Shown piece after piece: positions 55,119 through 63,380 of a stretch of DNA of 64,000 bases. A program made the position numbers and the translations under genes. The first letter of the stretch is position 1; each line of letters starts with the position of its first letter. Source of the DNA: an uncultured Bacteroides sp. (GTDB lineage: Bacteria > Bacteroidota > Bacteroidia > Bacteroidales > Bacteroidaceae). Under the pieces are notes generated by a model. That model saw only the letters and a list, made by a program, of their open reading frames with translations. It was not told the DNA's origin and ran no database searches. The stretch is from contig NZ_OY782853.1 of the NCBI RefSeq assembly GCF_963678425.1, positions 186,001 through 250,000 on the forward strand, read 5' to 3'.

Positions 55119-55448
55119 AGAGTGACCGCTAGCCACCTCTTGCAGCTTTGCCTGCTTTGGCAGATTGCGGCCTCTTTTCCTATTGAACTGAAAAGGAATA
55201 TGTAGAAACTGAAAGGATCAGTTAGAACTACTTATAGAAGGTTGTTTTATATAGGAATTTACTAATGATTTTTGAGGCTAGAGAAACATGTCTAATAGGT
55301 TTTCCTAGCCATATAGCGATATCTGTAACATAAAAAGAGGGGAAAATCATACAGACTGTCCCCTCAAAATGATGTTACAGCGTAACGCAGGAAGTTTATT
55401 GCTGGCAAGTTGCTCCTCAGCAGAGCTTGTTTCCTCTTCAACTTCCTG
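55119..55448 (+). ncRNA. Structured region after the IS110 transposase, candidate bridge RNA
   Basis: Three strong nested hairpins are seen. (a) GAG...CCGC (55120-55129) with GCGG...CTC (55167-55174), enclosing CTGCTTTGGCAG. (b) CTGTAACAT (55323-55331) with ATGTTACAG (55372-55380), enclosing GAGGGGA/TCCCCTC. (c) CAGGAAGTT (55388-55396) with AACTTCCTG (55440-55448), enclosing CAAGTTGCT/AGCAGAGCTTG. A non-coding RNA at the right end is expected for the IS1111 branch of IS110 elements. Boundaries and guide loops are not determined. Confidence 0.35.
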
Positions 55449-55515
55449 ATTACAAAGCTAATAAAAAGTATAATAAATATTAATAATACTCTTATAATTT
55501 GGATTGCAACATAGA

Positions 55516-55590
55516 AGAGGTGGCAGTAAAACGGAATTCTTAAAATTAATTTTCCAGAAAGGAAAAAAGTATTATTTTACTGCCACCTCT
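55516..55590. repeat. 16-bp perfect inverted repeat
   Basis: AGAGGTGGCAGTAAAA (55516-55531) and its exact complement (55575-55590) enclose 43 bases that can extend the hairpin (GGAA...TTCC). The 9-mer GCCACCTCT of the right arm also occurs at 55132-55140, inside the first hairpin downstream of the transposase. There is no T-run, so it is not a typical terminator. The rest of 55591-55900 is AT-rich without recognised features. Confidence 0.7.
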
Positions 55591-55902
55591 ACCACCTAGA
55601 AATTTTCATCGTGCTGATAATGAATAAAATACAGCTTTAAAGAATATCCACATTTAAGTTTGACGATAGAAAAGCCTTTAATTTCCATCAGATAAATATA
55701 TAAAAACTGCCTCATTCACCATATCAAAATCACTACTTTAATCCTTGATGTATTACGCAAATATAATTATTACTTTATAATTATTATAAAGTAATAATTG
55801 GATTATAATAAAAGGAATTGTTGATGCTGTTTTTTGCTTCTATAAACTTATATCTGTGTTTGGTAAGCAATAACATTTTTTTATTAAAAATAGCGACAAT
55901 TA

Positions 55903-55934
55903 GATTGTAAATTGATTTCAAAATTATATCTTTG
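55903..55934 (+). promoter_or_regulatory. Promoter of the thioredoxin-like gene
   Basis: ATTG (55903-55906), a 20-bp spacer, and TATCTTTG (55927-55934), close to the Bacteroidales consensus. A TATCTGG/CCAGATA hairpin lies in the predicted 5' leader. Confidence 0.55.
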
Positions 55935-56014
55935 CTTCATAAGCAACTTATCTGGGAATATTAGTTCTCTTCCAGATAGATACAGCATAAAGTTATACTT
56001 AAAATATCTATAAA

Positions 56015-57136
56015 ATGAAAAAGTATTTTATATTCTCTCTTTCTTTGCTTTTATCGATAGCGGGTTTAACTGCTCAAAACAAACAGCCATCGAATTTCAG
56101 ATTAGACGGCACCATCAAGGCAGATTCCGGAAAAGTTTATCTCTGTTTTTACTCTGATTACCTCCCCAATAAAACAAAAGAATTGGTAGCTCAGATAAAG
56201 GATAAGAAATTTTCCATTTCGGGATACATCCCGGAGGCGCAAGGAGTATCTTTGCATTTCGACAATGGTTACACGTCCGATTTCATCTTAGAAAAAGGAG
56301 TGCAAACTGTTTCTGTCAATATCGATTCTTTCCGAACAGTGCCAAAGGTGAATAATAAGACCATGCTGGAGGAATATCCAAAGAATGTTGCTTTTTATCA
56401 AAAGATAATAGCAAAGAATAAATTGTTTGATCAAAAATACGATAGCCTACTTAAGCAATACAATTATCAAATACCTAAAGAGATAAGCTATATAATGAAT
56501 AAAGAAATAAAAGCAATGTATAGGGAAAGCGACAGCACATTATTGGCATACGCCAAAATGAATCCCGACTCGAAGATTGCATTCTGGAACCTTATTAGTT
56601 TAATGGGCTGGGGCTACGAGCCCATCTTCGATTCCATCTACAGCTCATTTTCGAATACACTCCGGGAGAGTTATGCCGGTAAGGTTTTAGGCGAAAGACT
56701 AAAAATTGGCAAGCTACTTTCAGTTGGCCAACCATTTCCAATCATTAATTGCCAAAATAAGAACAACGAGAAGTTATCTTCGTCATTATTCCTCCACAAT
56801 AAATACACACTAGTTGATTTCTGGTACAGCGGGTGTAACCCTTGCCGACGGCAGTTTCCCAATATGCTGGATATGTACAAACAATATGGCAATAACGGAT
56901 TCGAAATAGTAGGCATATCAGTCGATAAAATAGCGAACAAGCCGGATTGGGAAAGAGTGATTGCCGAAAACAAACTTACCTGGAAACAATATTGGGACAA
57001 GAACGGAACAGAAGCACATCGTTTATCGATCTTCGTTTCCCCAACCAATTTTCTGATAGACAACACGGGGAAGATTGTTTCCAAAAACATTTCGATGGAA
57101 GAATTGGAAGAGTTCTTGAAGGAAAAGCTAAAATAA
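56015..57136 (+). CDS. Exported thioredoxin-like thiol-disulfide oxidoreductase (DUF4369/TlpA type)
   Basis: 373 residues with signal peptide (MKKYFIFSLSLLLSIAGLTAQ). The N-terminal 100 residues resemble DUF4369 (FRLDGTIKADSGKVYLCF). The C-terminal thioredoxin-fold domain has VDFWYSGCNPCRRQFPNM (redox pair CNPC) and SPTNFLIDNTGKIV with the cis-Pro. A periplasmic reductase role is typical of the TlpA/ResA group; its partner is unknown. It sits between an IS110-type element and phage debris with its own promoter. Confidence 0.88.
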   Translation: MKKYFIFSLSLLLSIAGLTAQNKQPSNFRLDGTIKADSGKVYLCFYSDYLPNKTKELVAQIKDKKFSISGYIPEAQGVSLHFDNGYTSDFILEKGVQTVSVNIDSFRTVPKVNNKTMLEEYPKNVAFYQKIIAKNKLFDQKYDSLLKQYNYQIPKEISYIMNKEIKAMYRESDSTLLAYAKMNPDSKIAFWNLISLMGWGYEPIFDSIYSSFSNTLRESYAGKVLGERLKIGKLLSVGQPFPIINCQNKNNEKLSSSLFLHNKYTLVDFWYSGCNPCRRQFPNMLDMYKQYGNNGFEIVGISVDKIANKPDWERVIAENKLTWKQYWDKNGTEAHRLSIFVSPTNFLIDNTGKIVSKNISMEELEEFLKEKLK

Positions 57137-57194
57137 TTGTAAGCCTCCGGTAAAGTAAACATTATATAATACAAATTCCGCCTTAACGAATGGC

Positions 57195-57665
57195 ATGAGT
57201 GCCCAAACCTTATCTCGGGAAATTAGAGGATTACTTAATAACCCGGATTCACTTTACAGGCGAATACGCAGAAATGGGAATCTGGTAACATCAAAGAATG
57301 CTTTGTCGTATCATCCCGGGCAATGAGTTTACCGTTCTTCGTATAAGAATGCCTTACGTTTAGCTGGCCATGAGATAAACAAAGCCTATCGTGAAGCGGA
57401 CTGGATCAGATGGTGTCAGCTTGACTTTGTGGTAGGCTTTGATATCACTACAACACGTTCAAAAGGTGTTTGTCCTCTTTGCGGCTTATTGGCCGGAAGG
57501 TATCCGAAAGAGTTTAAGTTCACAGGATGGCATATTTCCTGCAGATGCATATGCACACCGGTGATTGTCTCTGTTACCCACTTAGATAAACTCAATGAGA
57601 AGCCTAAGAATAGAGAAAAATCAAAGTATGCACAACCTCCTATGCCAAAGAACTTCACAAAATAG
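57195..57665 (+). pseudogene. Decayed phage head morphogenesis (minor capsid) protein fragment
   Basis: The reading frame from ATG 57195 gives MSAQTLSREIRGLLNN, later HPGQ, an in-frame TGA at 57324 and then VYRSSYKNALRLAGHEINKAY, CPLCGLLAGRYPKEFKF and GWHISCRC, to a TAG at 57663. The C-terminal CxxC ... GWHxxCRC block is characteristic of the SPP1 gp7/Mu F-like head protein family in Bacteroidota prophages. The single TGA probably replaces CGA (Arg). The N-terminal part of the normal protein is missing, so it is a truncated and nonsense-mutated relic. Confidence 0.78.
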
Positions 57666-57728
57666 TTTGGGGAAAACCGTAAAAGTGCTGAAAGATCATT
57701 TCCTGATTGGTTTATTGATAACTTGCAT

Positions 57729-58247
57729 TTATTTTAAATCTTCTATTTTTACTTCTCTCAAAATAGTCCTTGTTTTATCATTAGGATCAATGGTTATTTC
57801 ATATAATTTAAAAAATGCTTCAGTCCTAGGACTTTTTGCATTTTCTTCGAGGATTCTTACGCTTTTTAAAACTCCAGTCGCTGCGGCAGATATTGAATTT
57901 ATAGTTTCTGGAATTTTAGTATCTATACTTAAACCGTATGATTTCAGGAATCCAGAACTTTGATCTATTTGTAAGTCTGAAGTTCCAATTCCTGATATTT
58001 GTTTAATATAAATAGGATTTTTAATGTCAGCTAAATAAATATGTGATACATTAATAGTGTCATTAAAATAAGAATCATCCTTCGAATTTGGGTAAGTCCT
58101 ATAAACAGTCTCTAAAATATATGGCCTAGGAGGATATACAATAAGACCTGTTTCACTTTTAAGATTTTGATCAGAATAGAATTTAACTCCTGCACAACTA
58201 CTAAGCAGAAATGCACAGCTGATAAAGCATAGATTGATTGTTTTCAT
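57729..58247 (-). CDS. Uncharacterised lipoprotein
   Basis: 172 residues. A lipoprotein signal MKTINLCFISCAFLLSSCAG with Cys18 in the lipobox. The mature part has ETGLIVYPPRPYILETVYRT, a beta-rich middle with SHIYLADIKNPIYIKQISGIGTSDLQI, and an amphipathic SISAAATGVLKSVRIL segment. No family recognised. AT-rich, in the accessory region between two phage relics, so it may be cargo acquired with the former prophage. Confidence 0.75.
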   Translation of the reverse strand: MKTINLCFISCAFLLSSCAGVKFYSDQNLKSETGLIVYPPRPYILETVYRTYPNSKDDSYFNDTINVSHIYLADIKNPIYIKQISGIGTSDLQIDQSSGFLKSYGLSIDTKIPETINSISAAATGVLKSVRILEENAKSPRTEAFFKLYEITIDPNDKTRTILREVKIEDLK

Positions 58248-58454
58248 ATCATTAATGGTTTGGTGTAAATTCTAATGCTATTTGTAAAACAATCTTATAC
58301 AAATAAAGTTTTATCAATTTCAGCGATTAAGATTATTCAAGTTATGAGTATATTTTTATAAAATAATGAATACTTTTTTGTTAGTGTTCATATTATTATG
58401 ATATTTGTATCTCGATAATGTGTTTACTAAAAAGGTTAAACACCTGATAATAAT

Positions 58455-58826
58455 ATGAAAACAGTCGAAATAGTCATAGAAAATACAGAAAAAAATTTGA
58501 GTGCGTATATTGAAAGTGCTCCGGTTATTACTGTAGGTAATGATATCAAAGAGATTGAAGATAATATGAATGAGGCTATTGACTTATATCTGGAATCTTA
58601 CAAGGATATGAATATAGCTCCGGTTGAAATATTATCTGGAGAATTCGAACTGAAATTTAAGATAGATGCTGCAACATTTATCAATTACTACAGCAATATC
58701 TTTACTAAAGCAGCGTTGAGCCATATAACAGGTATTAACGAACGTCAGTTATGGCATTATGCTGCAGGAGTTCATAAGCCACGCAAACAACAATTAGATA
58801 AGATCCAAAAGGAATACAAGCCTTGA
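58455..58826 (+). CDS. HicB-like regulator without a HicA partner
   Basis: 123 residues. The N-terminal part has the HicB pseudo-nuclease pattern (VEIVIENTEKNLSAYIESAP, then TVGNDIKEIEDNMNEAIDLYLES). The C-terminal HTH is FTKAALSHITGINERQLWHYAAGVHKPRKQQLDKI. HicB proteins are normally antitoxins encoded next to the small RNase HicA; no hicA-like frame is seen in the 207 bp upstream or in the 39 bp downstream. The next gene encodes a DUF4062 protein, so it may regulate or neutralise that instead. Confidence 0.82.
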   Translation: MKTVEIVIENTEKNLSAYIESAPVITVGNDIKEIEDNMNEAIDLYLESYKDMNIAPVEILSGEFELKFKIDAATFINYYSNIFTKAALSHITGINERQLWHYAAGVHKPRKQQLDKIQKEYKP

Positions 58827-58865
58827 CAAAGGAATTACCTTCTATAAGTTTATTATAAAAATATT

Positions 58866-59837
58866 ATGGAAAAAAAATATCAAGTATTTGTTAGCTCTAC
58901 ATACGAAGATTTGAAAGAAGAACGTCAAAAAGTGATGGAATCCCTTCTTCAGATGAATTGTTTTCCTGTAGGTATGGAGTATTTTAACGCTTCTGATTCT
59001 TCACAATGGAAGGTGATTGAAAGCTTAATTAAAGAATGTGATTATTATGTATTAATCGTTGCTGGAAAATATGGCTCTATCGAAGAAGAATCTGGCAAAA
59101 GTTATACTCAAAAAGAATTTGAGTATGCTGTAGAGCAAGGAGTACCTATAATCTCGTTTATTCATAAAGATCCTCAATATCTACCTGCTAAATATGTTGA
59201 CTCAGATCCAAAAATAAAAGAGAAATTAGAAATCTTTAAGTCTGATGTTAAAAAGAGGCTATGTAAATTTTGGGATAGTGCCGATGATTTAGCCTCTAAA
59301 GTTATTCTGAGCTTAAATTCAATAATAAAGACTAATCAAAGAACAGGATGGGTAAAAGCAGATGAAGTCTCTTCTGCTGATGCCAACAAACAGATTTTGA
59401 GTTTAAAAAAGGAAAATGAAACATTATTAAGTCAAATAAAGTTTTTAAGCTCACAAATACCAGAAGAAACAGAGATTTATAAGCAAGGAGATGATTTATT
59501 TAAAGTTCATTATACTCACACCTTTGATCTTTTTGACAGCACACCTTCGCAAAATACATATAGCAAAGAATTATCATGGAATGAAATTTTTTTATCTATT
59601 TCAACCCTTTTATTAAAACCAGTTGATGAATCAAATATTAGAAAAAAAATTGAAGAGTGTTTATTGGGGGAGTATTTTGATATATCTGACCAAGATTTTC
59701 AAACAATACTAATTCAATTAATGGCTTTGAAGTATATTGAAACTGATATTTTTAAGAGTGGCGGTTTATATACATATTGGATATTAACTTCTTATGGAAA
59801 ATCATTAATGGTAAAGCTCAAAGCACAAAAGAAATAA
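58866..59837 (+). CDS. DUF4062 domain protein, candidate defence effector
   Basis: 323 residues. DUF4062 domain at about 4-100: KYQVFVSSTYEDLKEERQKVMESLLQM, then FPVGMEYFNASD, ECDYYVLIVAGKYGSIEEESGKSYTQKEFEYAVEQGVP. This is a Rossmann-like domain related to TIR/SLOG-type sensors and often found at the N-terminus of prokaryotic STAND-type immunity proteins. A coiled coil follows (about 176-200, ILSLKKENETLLSQIKFL). Residues 235-323 look like a small winged-helix region (FQTILIQLMALKYIE, then YTYWILTSYGKSL). It lies 39 bp after the HicB-like gene. AT-rich. Confidence 0.82.
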   Translation: MEKKYQVFVSSTYEDLKEERQKVMESLLQMNCFPVGMEYFNASDSSQWKVIESLIKECDYYVLIVAGKYGSIEEESGKSYTQKEFEYAVEQGVPIISFIHKDPQYLPAKYVDSDPKIKEKLEIFKSDVKKRLCKFWDSADDLASKVILSLNSIIKTNQRTGWVKADEVSSADANKQILSLKKENETLLSQIKFLSSQIPEETEIYKQGDDLFKVHYTHTFDLFDSTPSQNTYSKELSWNEIFLSISTLLLKPVDESNIRKKIEECLLGEYFDISDQDFQTILIQLMALKYIETDIFKSGGLYTYWILTSYGKSLMVKLKAQKK

Positions 59838-59918
59838 AAAATCTATATCACTTATATATCAATACACCAATAAAAATTTATTATTTTGTGTAAATATCAA
59901 AATCTCCATCTTTAATTT

Positions 59919-60305
59919 TTATATTATTCCTCCTAAATTTCTAGGTTTAATATCTACGTTGCTAATAGGAAGGCATACTGGTATAGAGAATTTAACTCTG
60001 TTTTCATTTGACGTACTTTTGCCTTCTTTTATTCCACCACCGACATTAAGAATTTTGATATTTGCACCACCCCCAGCATTTTGTTCTGAGCTTTCTGAAA
60101 CAGTAATAGCAATGTCCATATCAATTAATTGAACTCTTCTTTGCATGTTTGTAGATCCGGTTTTGGGGATATAATAATCTCCGTTTGCACCTACAGTAAT
60201 ATTAGGGTTGACAATAATATCTAACTCTTCACATTTATCCATCGCATCCTTAACACCTAATGCTATCTGTTGGATAGTTTCACTTATGAATTCTTTAAGC
60301 TCCAT
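59919..60305 (-). CDS. Trypco2-like domain protein
   Basis: 128 residues. It starts MELKEFISETIQQIALGVKDA and has RVQLIDMDIAITVSESSEQNAGGGANIKILNVGGG. This combination of an amphipathic N-terminal helix and a beta sheet with a Gly-rich turn matches the trypsin-co-occurring domain 2 (Trypco2), predicted by comparative genomics to take part in protease- or NTPase-based conflict systems. No protease gene is adjacent. It is encoded 2 bp after the 88-residue gene on the same strand. Confidence 0.72.
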   Translation of the reverse strand: MELKEFISETIQQIALGVKDAMDKCEELDIIVNPNITVGANGDYYIPKTGSTNMQRRVQLIDMDIAITVSESSEQNAGGGANIKILNVGGGIKEGKSTSNENRVKFSIPVCLPISNVDIKPRNLGGII

Positions 60306-60307
60306 AA

Positions 60308-60574
60308 TTAATAGTTCTCATTAACAATATAATCATCTGAAAACGCACTTAGATATGCCCTCATTGAACGTTCAGCACTTTCTATAGAAGAGCTACTTTT
60401 TGATGGCAAATAGTATCCAGCTATAGGAGATGGTTTATAATAATGATCTACATCCCAATAGATGTGCTCATTTACAGTATATATCTTACCAAAAACAATA
60501 AGAGTGCCATCATTAAAAACATCATAGTCGTGTTCTGATATAATTTTTATAACTTCTTTCTTCATTATATTCAT
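60308..60574 (-). CDS. Small uncharacterised protein paired with the Trypco2-like gene
   Basis: 88 residues (85 if MKKEVIKI at 60565 is the start). HDYDVFNDGTLIVFGKIYTVNEHIYWDVDHYY suggests a small beta-rich fold, then a Ser-rich linker SKSSSSIESAERSMRAYL and an acidic tail. Not recognised. The 2-bp spacing to the next gene implies a translationally linked pair. Confidence 0.65.
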   Translation of the reverse strand: MNIMKKEVIKIISEHDYDVFNDGTLIVFGKIYTVNEHIYWDVDHYYKPSPIAGYYLPSKSSSSIESAERSMRAYLSAFSDDYIVNENY

Positions 60575-60732
60575 TTAATTATTATTGATTTACAAAAATA
60601 ATCATTTTTGTCATAAAACTATATTTTTACAACATAAAATACATTATCGTGTTTACTCACTTTAAAAACTTCACTATCAGTCATATATAAGATACTTTTA
60701 CACCACGGACTTTTAATTAAAATTCATACGGT

Positions 60733-60963
60733 ATGAAAGAAAAAATCTTAGCAGCACTCAAGACCTAATTCCAAGGGATTAACGAAGCTATTTTAATCTG
60801 TATTGCAAAAAAGATAGCAAACGGAGCAACGGACGAAAGCCAAATACCTACAATCGTTGAGGGAGTTAGCTTTCAGGACGTGTTAACTTCTGACAGTGAT
60901 TCTATGCAGGGGATGCCACGTTATCGGCAGTTAGTTGTGAATAATTGTATCTTTGCTGTATAA
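60733..60963 (+). pseudogene. Decayed phage structural gene remnant
   Basis: From ATG 60733 the frame reads MKEKILAALKT, an in-frame TAA at 60766, then FQGINEAILICIAKKIANG, and DESQIPTIVEGVSFQDVL. This resembles the start of a short structural or scaffold-type protein common in Bacteroidota prophages (usual text ALKTKFQGV...). The TAA probably replaces AAA (Lys). Similarity stops near 60880. It marks the right side of the degraded prophage. Confidence 0.6.
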
Positions 60964-61017
60964 GCAACAACTTGTACGCCTTTGTTAGTCATTGAAGGCT
61001 CGTTGTGAAAACATTTT

Positions 61018-61040
61018 AGGCGGGGCGACTCGCCTTTTTC
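61018..61040 (+). terminator. Terminator in the phage remnant
   Basis: AGGCG / CGCCT stem around an 8-base loop, followed by TTTTTCTTTTTT. Confidence 0.6.
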
Positions 61041-61120
61041 TTTTTTGTGGAAATATAAAGAAAGAAATATTTTGGAACCGTCCGAATTTCACTTTCTACT
61101 TGTAGATTTGCAAATATAGG

Positions 61121-61153
61121 AAGCCCCCAGCAGGAAATCCTGCCGGAGGCTTT
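61121..61153 (-). terminator. Terminator candidate downstream of the GH97 gene
   Basis: AGCC...GCAGGA / TCCTGC...GGCT stem, interrupted in the middle, about 85 bp past the GH97 stop; T-tract weak. Confidence 0.4.
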
Positions 61154-61237
61154 ATAATGACTTTTTTTTTGTATGCAAAAGAAGTTTTGTTAAGAATTTG
61201 CATACTGGTTCATCGATTTGATTTATCAAACGATCGA

Positions 61238-63337
61238 CTATTTAATACTTATAGCGACTCCTCCACTTGGAGCCAATCTTTGTTTCAGCTTAGTTGTGCT
61301 TGTCACAGTTATTGTTTTTATCGTATAACTCTGTGGATTTTTAATCCAGTGAGCGTCTTTACCATCGGCATAAATTGTTGCATGGAATTTCTTTCCTTTT
61401 GGTAGAAAGCTCAAATCAATAACAGCTTCACGTGCATTTTCATCGGTAATTCCGCCAACATACCATTCATTCTTTCCTTTAGCTTTTCGGGCAATCGTGA
61501 TATAATCGCCAGGTTCTGCTTCAAGAATATAGGACTTGTCCCAATCCACTGCAACATCTTTTATGAACTGGAAAGCATCTGAAAAACGTTTATAGTTCTC
61601 AGGTAAATCGGCAGCCATTTGCAACGGGCTATACATTGTTACGTATAGAGCAAGCTGTTTTACCAAAGTGGTACTCAGCTTTGCTTTATTTGATCCATAG
61701 GCTGACAAATCACCTTGGAATATACCCGGAGTATAATCCATCGGACCACCCATCAAACGGGTGAATGGAAGAATCGTTGTATGATCGGGCTTATTCCCGT
61801 TAAATGATTCAAATTCTGTGCCACGCGCTGATTCCTGTGCAATCCAGTTCGGATAAGTACGACAAAGGCCTGTTGGACGAACTGCTTCATGAGAATCGAC
61901 CATTATTTTATATTTTGCTGCAGTTTGGGCAACATAAAGATAATGATTGACCATCCATTGTCCATCATGATATTCACTTCGTGGGATTATAGGCCCTACA
62001 TAACCGGTCTTCACTGCATTGTATCCGTTATCAACCATAAAACGGAAAGCATCATTTAACTGACGTTCATAATTAATAGCCGAGGATGTAGTTTCATGAT
62101 GCATAATTATTTTAATTCCTTTGCTAGCCGCATACTGATGCAACTCTTTCACATCAAAGTCCGGATACGCTTTTGTAAAGCTATAAATATGTTCTTTTGA
62201 ATAAGCCCAGTTATCTTCCCAGCCTTCGTTCCAACCTTCTACAAGAACAGCATCAAATCCGTTTTGCGCAGCAAAATCAATATACTCTTTTACATGAGCT
62301 GTATTTGCGCCATGGTGGCCATTACATTTCAATTTTGAATAATCTGTTTTGCCGATAATTATATCCGGATTATCTGTATAAGCCCAGGTAGAACCACCAC
62401 CTGTGAAATATTCCCACCAAACGCCGATATACTTTGTCGGTTTAATCCATGAAGTGTCTTCTAATTTACAAGGTTCATTCAGATTTAGAATTAGTTTAGA
62501 GGCTAGAATATTACGAGCATCATCGCTTACAACAACAGTTCTCCACGGACTTACAGTTCCGGTCTGTATATAACCTTTATTTCCGTTTTTATCAGGTGTG
62601 AGATGCGCACTCAGACAGAAAGTCTTGTCATCCAGATTCAGAACCATTGCAGGATAATTAACCAAAGCTGCTTCGTGAATATTGATATATAATCCGTCAT
62701 CCGACTTTAGCATCAAAGGTGTTTGCACAGCCAAACCAGGTGCAGGAGATTTTGCAGAAAGAGGCTCTTCACGAACTTTACCAATCAAACCAGCTATTTC
62801 AGATAGCTTCGATGTAGTTATCGGAAACTCATTCGTATCATAATCGGCCGGTATCCAGAATGCTTTATGATTACCAGAGAGTTTGAATTCAGTCATTTCT
62901 TCCTTAATTGTAAAATGCCGGAGATTCTCCTGAACCGGAAATTCATATCTGAAGCCTAGCCCGTCGTTAAACAAACGAAAGCGTATATTCAGTCTTCTTT
63001 TTGTGGAAGTCTGATCCAGCGAAACAAGCATCTCGTTGTGATTATCTCTGATCTCTTTTTGCTCACCCCAAACCGGCTGCCAAACTTCATCCGATTTATC
63101 AAACTGGGTATTTGAAATAACAAAATTTTCATTGAAGGAAATTGAAGGAGCAATAACAAACCCCAAATTACTTTCTTCAATTACACTTTTTCCTTTATAC
63201 TGAAGTTTGTAAGCAGGTGTGCCATTATCTTTCAATCGAAAAGAAAGAATAAAATTACCATCAGGAGATTTTAATTCCTGAGCAACTAATGTATGAACAA
63301 GAAATGAACATAGAATAGTAAAAACAATTTTTCTCAT
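61238..63337 (-). CDS. Glycoside hydrolase family 97, SusB-like alpha-glucosidase
   Basis: 699 residues with signal peptide (MRKIVFTILCSFLVHTLVAQ). It has an N-terminal beta-sandwich (to about 290) and then a catalytic (beta/alpha)8 barrel: GVWWEYFTGGGSTWAY, VLVEGWNEGWEDNW, IIMHHETTSSAINYE, NAVKTGYVGPIIPRSEYHDGQWM, MVDSHEAVRPTGLCRTYPN and SARGTEFESFNGNKPDHTTILPF. The three Glu residues (HHET, SHEA, RGTE) correspond to the calcium-linked base and acid residues of inverting SusB rather than the Asp nucleophile of retaining GH97 enzymes. So it likely hydrolyses alpha-glucosides in the periplasm. Confidence 0.93.
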   Translation of the reverse strand: MRKIVFTILCSFLVHTLVAQELKSPDGNFILSFRLKDNGTPAYKLQYKGKSVIEESNLGFVIAPSISFNENFVISNTQFDKSDEVWQPVWGEQKEIRDNHNEMLVSLDQTSTKRRLNIRFRLFNDGLGFRYEFPVQENLRHFTIKEEMTEFKLSGNHKAFWIPADYDTNEFPITTSKLSEIAGLIGKVREEPLSAKSPAPGLAVQTPLMLKSDDGLYINIHEAALVNYPAMVLNLDDKTFCLSAHLTPDKNGNKGYIQTGTVSPWRTVVVSDDARNILASKLILNLNEPCKLEDTSWIKPTKYIGVWWEYFTGGGSTWAYTDNPDIIIGKTDYSKLKCNGHHGANTAHVKEYIDFAAQNGFDAVLVEGWNEGWEDNWAYSKEHIYSFTKAYPDFDVKELHQYAASKGIKIIMHHETTSSAINYERQLNDAFRFMVDNGYNAVKTGYVGPIIPRSEYHDGQWMVNHYLYVAQTAAKYKIMVDSHEAVRPTGLCRTYPNWIAQESARGTEFESFNGNKPDHTTILPFTRLMGGPMDYTPGIFQGDLSAYGSNKAKLSTTLVKQLALYVTMYSPLQMAADLPENYKRFSDAFQFIKDVAVDWDKSYILEAEPGDYITIARKAKGKNEWYVGGITDENAREAVIDLSFLPKGKKFHATIYADGKDAHWIKNPQSYTIKTITVTSTTKLKQRLAPSGGVAISIK

Positions 63338-63380
63338 ATATATCTTTTTATTAAAATTCTGTTATATAATAACAATAAAA

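Noticed and set aside
58262..58454. Search for a hicA toxin gene upstream of the HicB-like gene
   Set aside because: The interval has no frame with HicA features (no short basic protein with the G-S-H-x-x-F/Y pattern).
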